Assembly: GCA_021234155.1 (NCBI GenBank) | Contig: JAJEKV010000106.1 | Location: forward strand, 1,379,002 to 1,443,001 | Direction: 5' to 3' | DNA length: 64,000 bases | From: Isoetes taiwanensis | Taxonomy: Eukaryota; Streptophyta; Lycopodiopsida; Isoetales; Isoetaceae | Shown: positions 57,501 through 64,000 of the stretch, piece after piece | Position numbering within the stretch: the first letter of the stretch is position 1 | Layout: every line of letters starts with the position of its first letter | Program-made: the position numbers and the translations under genes | The notes under the pieces: model-generated | Databases searched by the model: none | Told to the model about the DNA's origin: nothing | Seen by the model: only the letters and a program-made list of their open reading frames with translations

Positions 57501-58209
57501 CTTCAAACATTATAAGAAGGAAGGCAACCTGTTATACCATAAGAACAAGTTGTGCGTGCCCGAATCATCAGGTGTAAGGAAATTGATCCTCCATGACACG
57601 CACAACAGCCCAATAGCTGGCCATGCGGGATTCATAAAAACATATTTCAAAGTGCGCAGCAGCTATTATTGGCCAGGAATGAAGAAGCAGGTAGCTCGCT
57701 ACATCAAGGAATGTCAGCTATGCCAGCAGACGAAGGCAGAGCAGCTTCGAATTCCAGGGGCATTGGAGCCATTAGCGGTGCCAAACACTAAGTGGGAAGT
57801 GATCAGCATGGATTTCATCACAGGGCTTCCAAGGACAGTAAGAGGGAAGGATGCCTTGATGGTAGTGGTCGACAAGTTGTCGAAGATGGCACATTTTGTG
57901 CCTTGCAGGACCACAGACACGACGATGGATACAGCAAAGCTCTTCATCAAAGAGATCTGCAGGCTTCACGGCATGCCAAGGGAGATTATGGCAAGACCTC
58001 TTTGCGACCATTCAGACGAAGCTATCCATGAGCACGGCGTATCATCCTCAGACGGATGGCCAAACGGAGCGGACCAACAGGATTTTGGAGGACATGCTAC
58101 GAAACTTATGTCTGGAATAAGCAAGGTATGTGGGAAGAATTTATCCACTTGGTGGAGTTTGCATACAATAGCACCAAGCAAGAATCATCCCAAATGTCGC
58201 CGTTTATGA
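54532..58209 (+). pseudogene. gag-pol polyprotein: capsid, zinc knuckle, protease, RT, RNase H, integrase (broken)
   Basis: One long open frame. Gag capsid about residues 10-170 ([38 protein letters not shown]). Zinc knuckle [14 protein letters not shown] near 253. Protease IDSGSSHNF with Asp near 334. RT with [20 protein letters not shown] and FFDDILVYS near 680. RNase [13 protein letters not shown] near 831. Integrase zinc finger (CQLCQQTK) near 1062 and first catalytic Asp (SMDFITGLP) near 1094. At about 57989 a deletion of roughly 38 bp removes the segment with the second catalytic Asp, present in the family-1 copies as SDRDPKF, and shifts the frame. The last 70 residues are therefore nonsense. 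RT and RNase H look intact; integrase cannot work. There is no ATG near the frame start, consistent with fusion to the upstream gag ORF. Confidence 0.95.
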
Positions 58210-58865
58210 TCAATTACAGCTATCAATGCCTAACTCCAGACACCTGGCACAATCCTGTGTCAAAGGTAGAAGTTTCGCAGCAGATGTTGGCCGACATGCA
58301 GCAGCTCGTGGAACAGGTTCGAGGATATCTTCTAGCAGCAAGGAGTCGACAGAAGAGCATTGCCGACAAACATCGAACAGTCAGAGAGTTCCAAGTTGGA
58401 GAGGATGTATGGCTCAAGATCTAGGTAAAGCAGGCAAAGCTCAGGATCGGGAATTGCAAGAAGCTTGCTCCAAGGTGGGCTGGACCCTTCAGGATAGTCC
58501 AGAGAGTAGGTAATCAATCCTATAAGTTAGATTTGCCAGCACACCTGAAGATTCATAAAGTCTTCCACGTGAGTTTGTTGAAGAAGCACACTCCAAATCC
58601 AGACGAAGTCTTGGACACTCCAACGTTGTTGGAAATGACGGAGGAGCAGCTGGAAATAGTTCCAGAATTGATTCTTGATAAAGCCTTCAAGAAAACAAGG
58701 AGATCAAAGTTTCTCCAATACTTGGTCAAGTGGAAACACTTACCAGTGGAAGACGCGACATGGGTACTTAAGAAGGATCTAGTAAAGAAGTACCCACAGT
58801 TCATGGAGCAATGGGACGGCAAAGTCATCTCCGAGGAAATCGGCTCAGGCATGTCGATTGTGTAG
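57990..58865 (+). pseudogene. Integrase C-terminal half and chromodomain, shifted frame
   Basis: After the deletion, coding resumes in another frame. [16 protein letters not shown] with the third catalytic acid is at about 58055. [22 protein letters not shown] and [15 protein letters not shown] follow. A TAG at 58422 interrupts before KLAPRWAGPFRIV. From 58533 comes VFHVSLLKKH and a chromodomain (LILDKAFKKTRRSKFLQYL, VKWKHLPVEDATWV). The chromodomain keeps the central Trp but has no aromatic at the other two usual cage positions (Leu in place of Tyr after KW-KH), as in many plant chromovirus domains. Confidence 0.9.
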
Positions 58866-59736
58866 ATTAATTCTATGTGTAGTTAAGATTAATCTACGCA
58901 TGCAACCTATGCTAGGTATGGGTTGCATGCGTTGTTACCGATGATGAGACCACTACGGTGATCTCTAGGGCGTGGTGTAATATCAAGGTAGGCATGATCG
59001 CGTTTCTGCTTGGACGAGTGGAAGGTAGATTAGAAAGTCTACTTCTGTCCTACGAAAGTAGACGACCTCGAGAGAAAGGAGGTCATTGAGAGATGCATTG
59101 ATAGGAAAGGCACCTTTAGCCCCATATATGCTTTGATAGGAGGAATCTATCCTTCACGCCCCATATACGGGAAGGATATCCTCCACGCTGGGCAACTAGA
59201 GGTGTAGGCATGAGTGGCATATAGGCATATAGGCGCTGTCTCCGCGGCCATAATGGAAGATTCACCGTCTTCCTACGCCGGGAGATTAGCCATGCATCCA
59301 TGTAGATAGGTGGGGTGGTCACCATATAACCAAAATTTTATTAATAATTAAAATGGTACTAACGTAGTGTCGACCTGCAGGCCAATAGAGCGCTCCGGAG
59401 GGCAAGGAGGTCGAGCTACGAAGACTTGCAACACAAATTTTGTTGGAATGTGTTGCAAGGAATGAAGAGTACCTCGAACGTTGATTTAAAAATTTTGATA
59501 AACTTAATTGTAGTAAAACTATTGAGTAACTTGCTTAATGATGTTATGAATTGATAGGTTATTCCATAATATAATGGCGTAATAATGTTCTAAAAATATT
59601 ACCTTAAGGTAATCTTAATAAATGTGTAAGTATTATAGTAGTATATCGTATGTATCAGGTTGATTGCAGGTTAGGAAGATCCCAAGGTGGGGAGACCCAC
59701 GATGCTGCGGACAGCATCATTTCAAGGTGGGGAGAA
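58866..59736 (+). other. 3' untranslated region and polypurine tract, family 2
   Basis: About 0.87 kb without coding sequence. CCCCATATA-type short repeats lie at 59120-59170. It ends in AAGGTGGGGAGAA (59724-59736) directly before the 3' LTR, the plus-strand primer. Confidence 0.85.
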
Positions 59737-61299
59737 TGTGACGTTCCAGCACAGTATACGGTCCCAGGACGTATACTGTACTGCCTCGTCACGCGTGCAC
59801 GCCACCCCGGCTGACGTGCACGCCGACGTGTAGCCAGGTTAGTAGCCCCTAGGGGGCAACTTGCTAGGGATGTGCATTTATTATTAATGTGCACATTCCC
59901 AATGTGCACATTTATTAAGGTGCACACCTTTCCATGTGGGCACATTTTGCCACCTAGCCATTAAAGGCAAGTGGGGCCATTCCCAATTATCCCACATGCC
60001 TAAAGGGGATAATTGGAAACCCTAGCTTACCCCCTTGTCTATTTAGGAGGGGAAACCCTAACTTGCCCATTTTTCGTTTCTAGGGTTTTAGAGCTCTGTT
60101 TCGGCTGCCCCAAGAGCCAAAACCGCCTCCCAGACTCTGTCTGAGAGAATTGCATCATTAGTTTCCCTTGATTCGAGCAGTTTAGCAGGATGGTCGACCT
60201 CAGGTCAGGAGGAGCAACTCAAGGATCAGGTATTTAGGCAATTTAATAATGTTTCAGTCATAGAATCAATAGGTTTAGCCTATTTAATTGCCCATGGCAG
60301 CCCTCTAGATCTCTAGATACCGGACTCTAACTAAAGAACCTAACTCTATGATATAGATTAGATCTAGTTCTTTAGTCTTCTGTGATGTATATGGATGATG
60401 TATCTCTATGAACTCCTTGTATTGGGAAGGGGGGTAGAGACCTAAAGCTTGGTAGTAGATGCTCCTAGATTAGCCTCTCTAGCACACTATAGATTCGGCC
60501 TGTGCACAAGAACCACACCTGGTTGTGGGTGAAGGGGCCCTGGCTCATAAGGAGGTTCGTGTCCTGACTCTTGAACGATCCCTCTGGCGTGTAAAGTCTA
60601 CCGGGGATCATTGTGACTAGGTCTAATGGCTTACCACTGAGTGTGGGTAAGGCATGGGCTCGACACCCGTGAAGTGGTGTACACTTTCCATTGGGTTCAA
60701 GTCGAATAAGGGCAGTGGCCCTCTAGTCACCTTGAGTCAGCATGTAGATCTCTGGAGGGGGAGATCCCTACCTGCCCCATCGGAACTGGGGAGATGCAAC
60801 CCAGGAATAGCCCCTTTGGCTATGCATCCGGCGGGCTACAGTCAGGTCCCAACACTTTTCAGCCTACTCTGCAAAGTGTGCACAGGAGGGGCGGATGGAG
60901 TGGACAACCCTATGCCATGTTCTTATGCCAGCCAAATCCATTGCCATGAACACTGTCTGCAATGAACTCTGGAGACCCAAGCCGTCAGTCACCCCTTCGA
61001 GTCTGAGCCTTGGGTAGGATCCCTATGTATGATGCTGATCATTGTCTATGCAGATGTTGATGCACCACCCTTCAAGGTGGATATGTGATTATGTTTTATA
61101 CTGACATGTATGTTTACGCTTCCGCAGCTAGGTAGGCCCTGAGGGAGACGGGGTAAAATGACACCTTCACTCTTCCCACTGGAACCCGTCACGGTTGCAG
61201 TGTCATGTGGAGGGCCCTGTATCGGCATGGAGCTGGTATGGGGGATGAACTCCTGTTTGTATACGGTGAGTGCACCGTATGCGAGTAGGGGACGTCACA
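59737..61299 (+). repeat. 3' LTR, family 2
   Basis: 1563 bp, TGTGACGTTCC to GACGTCACA. Its outermost 8 bp (TGTGACGT / ACGTCACA) are perfect inverse complements; the 5' LTR has one mismatch there. Differences from the 5' LTR include CCAGGAC inserted in the first inverted repeat, loss of AGATTAAACC near 60247, and an extra GTAAGGCATG near 60649. Confidence 0.95.
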
Positions 61300-61304
61300 T
61301 GTAT
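61300..61304. repeat. Target-site duplication, right
   Basis: TGTAT directly after the LTR end GACGTCACA. Confidence 0.9.
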
Positions 61305-62050
61305 CTAAGTTTGTTGTTATGGCACAAGCTCGGGGGTGAGGCTCAGAAGACTTGCAGAAGGAACACAGATGCAATCGTAGATATATAGTCATAGATGATC
61401 CAAATTAGCTAAAGGTCGTTCCTTTTCCAGAAGGTTTGAGTACTATATATAATTCATTAGCCAATTCAAAGAAGGCATCATTTTGATTCCTAATCCAGAA
61501 CTCCTGAGTATATCCCAGAGAGGTTATCCAGTTGGGCTAACAGACTCTTAGAATTGGGAAGAACCAGAGGTCCTATTTGCAGTGTCTGCAAGTCCGAGCC
61601 TGGTTGGGTGGTGAATTTGTGCCAGAAGCTTCTGTTTTGTGCCAAGGATTGGTTATAAGATATTTCTTGAAGTGTTTGTGCTTTTACTTTGCTGAATTTG
61701 CAGGACAACAGATAATTCGTAACACTTGCCATATAATTTTTAAATAGCCTTGAATAAAGCATTAAGACCACATGCAAAAGTAAAAAGATCAGTTAATTAG
61801 AGTGCGTCAAATGAAAACAATGATGACAAGGCTTACCTGCCAGGAGAAAAAATTCTTCTTTCTTACTTGTAGCAAGAACCTCACAAGCATATTATTGAAA
61901 ATATTATGCGGAATATCTTCAACAAGAATGCTAGTTACATACATTAGACGGTCTCCAATAGGAATGCTAGTATCACGCTTGCAAAACTTTCTCCAAGCAT
62001 CAAACTTTTCCTTTCAATTTTGGAAGTCTGAACCCCCTTTCTAGACTCCT
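61305..62050 (-). pseudogene. Unidentified gene remnant, right of the retroelement
   Basis: Minus-strand exon-like segments. About 62030-61852 reads EKFDAWRKFCKRDTSIPIGD, RLMYVTSILVEDIPHNIFNN, LLQVRKKNFFSWQ and ends in GGCAG followed by GTAAGC, a good donor. 61703-61497 starts after TGCAAATTCAG, a good acceptor, and reads KVKAQTLQEISYNQSLAQNR, SLLAQLDNLSGIYSGVLD, stop. Acceptor and donor agree in strand and order. I do not recognise the protein. It may be the upstream part of the remnant at 47724-48190, separated by the retroelement. Confidence 0.4.
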
Positions 62051-63651
62051 GCTCCAAACCTGCTTGCCATTCTAGCTTGGTCTAATACCACCAATGACAA
62101 AAATTAATGTATAGCAGAATTGTCAGCGCATAAATTCAATCACAACTTCAACTCTTAGAATATACCAAAGCAATGGTATTCGCCAAAACTTAAAATATTT
62201 CTAAGCCAATGCCATTCAAATATTATAAATTGAACAATAAATTTCTACTAGTTAAATTTCTCAAACGTCAATAAATATATAATACAATCATTAGCTTTAC
62301 TATAGAAAAGTTACTGTAGATTTGAGATTGACCCATTTACTATATGAATGTTGACCAACCTCAAAAAATTAGAAATCTAACAAGGTTCCTTCATTTGCAG
62401 ACAAATCTAGTAAAGCTAACAATAATATATATTTATACATCTTAATTTATTTATCTGTGGTCCGGAAATCTTGCACCACCGACCGTTTGGATCATAGCTT
62501 GGATCCAAACTATTGCATTGAGTTCCAACAACTGTGAATAGTATTCTCTGTTCATGCCAATAGGTATGTTCAGGCGAAGAGTTATTGCTAAAATTGAGGA
62601 GTGTTATTATCCTGCAACTAAGAAAACTGATAGTTAAAACATCGCCTTAAGAGCATAAACAACCATTAGCTATCAGCAAATCTGCCAGCACCATCACCTA
62701 GAAGCAACACCAACGTCCCTTCCTTTTTCAGGCTTCGTTTCATCACCTTTGTATTGATTTTCCTCCGTGGGCTCTAGACAAAATGTACAATCCCAGGATA
62801 GCATCTACCTTCGGGCATCTTGATGGCAATGGCATCTCAAATCAGGTTCAATTTACTTGTTTGCTTTGTTATCATTTGTGACTAAGATTTGTTTAGAGAT
62901 CTTTGAAGGTCTTAAAAATTGCTTTTAAATATGTTTGGATGAATGCTACGGCGTAGATTATCTTTGTCTTATTGCATCCGTTCTTGGAATATAGAATGAC
63001 AGGAACTATATAGGCATTTTCAATTGTTACCATATTGATTTTGAATGCTTATGTATTAAAATTTATGGGGTTATACATCTATGTGAAGCTAAAATTATTT
63101 GCCTAATTTAATCCTACATTGATGTAGAGATATATCTCTTGTGTTTTGGGAAGGATACCCTGAAGTGTCTTACCTTTGTTATCTTAGAACAAAATTTATT
63201 GCTCATGTGAGCTTGCCTTTGTACAATAATGTTCTTTTCCTATTTGATAAAGGCTTTGCCTTTTTAATTAGGCCTTGCCTTTGATTATCTTTATGAATCT
63301 TCTCTAGTTTAGTTAATAGAAGATAACGTCTTCATGATTCTTGTTACAATGCTGACGAAAATTATGATTTGTTTTTTACCGTTTTTTACATTCATAAAAT
63401 ACCTAAAAGATTTGACATCGATAGCAAGTAGTTCTTTGCTACGACACTTCTAATACAACTTGCAAATAACTTCATTTGTTTGCTTGCTATGGATGCAGAT
63501 AACAACAAATGCCTTGATTTTTGACGTATTTTGACAACAGAACTTGCCTTCATAGAAGGGAGTGATTATTTTTGTTTGTCCGAATGCCAATTTTAATTTA
63601 CTCTTTAGAGATCTAGGTTCCCTGGATTTAGCTTTTGTTAAGGTGTTCTGG
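62051..63651. other. Non-coding stretch
   Basis: A+T-rich. A short exon-like start, MYNPRIASTFGHLDGNGISN (62780-62843), ends in CAGGTTCAA and could be a first exon on the plus strand; it is too short to judge. Nothing else supported. Confidence 0.35.
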
Positions 63652-63695
63652 TCTCCCTCCCTCCCTCCCTCCCTCCCTCCCTCTCTCTCTCTCTG
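63652..63695. repeat. (CCCT)n/(CT)n microsatellite
   Basis: About eight CCCT units followed by CT repeats. It lies directly upstream of LINE ORF1 sequence. Confidence 0.95.
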
Positions 63696-63706
63696 TTGGT
63701 CTACCA

Positions 63707-64000
63707 GAAGATACGAGGGAGAACACAAAGGAAAAGGTACGCATGTTTATCAAATCCAAGTTAGGTTTTGATGGTGATATAGTTGAGGCATTTCGGGTGG
63801 GCAAATCATTTGGTAACATGAAGCATATTATTGTGAAATTTGCAAACAAGGAGAATAAGATGGGTGTCTTGAGCAAGCGGGCATTGTTAAGGGGAGAGAA
63901 GATATGGATTAATGATGATCTGACAAAAGAACAATATATTGAGTACAAACAGGAACTTCAGAAATTAAAAGATGCAAGGAAGAATGATTATAAGACATTA
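63707..64000 (+). CDS. LINE ORF1-like protein, partial, runs off the window
   Basis: 98 codons open to the window end, read from GAA 63707; GLP precedes it in frame. It contains ENTKEKVRMFIKSKLGF, IVEAFRVGKS, HIIVKFANKENKMGVL, LRGEKIWINDDLTKEQ and LQKLKDARK. The pattern (short helix, VGK, IIVKF, INDDLT, KAR-like helix) is that of the RNA-binding and C-terminal part of L1-type ORF1 proteins. The N-terminus is missing or replaced by the microsatellite. Different family from the ORF1 at 21572. Confidence 0.6.

Larger units (their letters stand above)
48191..61299 (+). mobile_element. Complete-length chromovirus (family 2) carrying cargo genes
   Basis: A 13,109-bp element between identical 5-bp target-site duplications TGTAT (48186-48190 and 61300-61304). 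Order: 5' LTR, primer binding site, two cargo genes, gag, protease, RT, RNase H, integrase, chromodomain, polypurine tract, 3' LTR. The chromodomain after integrase and the iMet primer site are typical of plant chromoviruses. The roughly 4.3 kb between primer site and gag, with its own promoters and genes, is not. LTRs differ by several indels and substitutions, so the insertion is not very recent. Confidence 0.95.

Overview
The window is nuclear DNA from a land plant. The evidence is plant-type Ty3/gypsy chromoviruses primed by initiator tRNA-Met, a Ty1/copia element, L1-like LINEs, a Helitron helicase remnant, and a PMI1-like NT-C2 gene (a plant plastid-movement family). I cannot name the genus. 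Almost everything here is transposable-element DNA in several nesting layers; ordinary host genes are sparse.

Layout. 1-13977: a decayed chromovirus (family 1) plus an antisense transposase-like gene, present twice as a 6.87-kb head-to-tail duplication (231-7106 and 7107-13977). 13978-20850: intergenic DNA with a Cys-rich ORF, a Helitron helicase remnant, a LINE 3' end, an (AAT)n tract, hairpin repeats and a LINE RT fragment. About 21385-38500: one minus-strand Ty1/copia element, broken open by an 11.1-kb LINE block (21488-32586, with a 17-bp target-site duplication) and by a second 5'-truncated LINE (32807-33420). 38500-48190: sparse DNA with a PMI1-like gene (42033-43526, minus), a terminal-inverted-repeat element and a possible gene remnant. 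48191-61299: a complete-length chromovirus (family 2) with 1.56-kb LTRs and target-site duplication TGTAT. 61300-64000: the rest of the interrupted locus and the start of another LINE ORF1.

The main discovery is in the family-2 chromovirus. Between its primer binding site and gag lies about 4.3 kb of cargo. The first cargo gene (50409-51654) is a histone H3: it opens with the exact H3 tail MARTKQTARK and ends in an H3 histone fold ([18 protein letters not shown]). Roughly 325 residues of charged, coiled-coil-like sequence separate the two. The second cargo gene (52378-53899) is unknown and has a strongly acidic middle. Each cargo gene has its own TATA box and a similar leader, and each is preceded by a pair of near-identical 67-bp hairpins spaced about 200 bp apart. 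The same element ends in a chromodomain, the fold that in other proteins reads H3 tails. So one retroelement carries both an H3 tail and a chromodomain. This copy is broken (two stops and one frameshift in the H3 gene, a deletion in integrase), but the architecture is clear and I know of no described precedent.

Confidence is high for domain identities, LTR boundaries, TSDs and hairpins, which are read directly. It is low for regulatory and functional claims about the cargo, which are inference.
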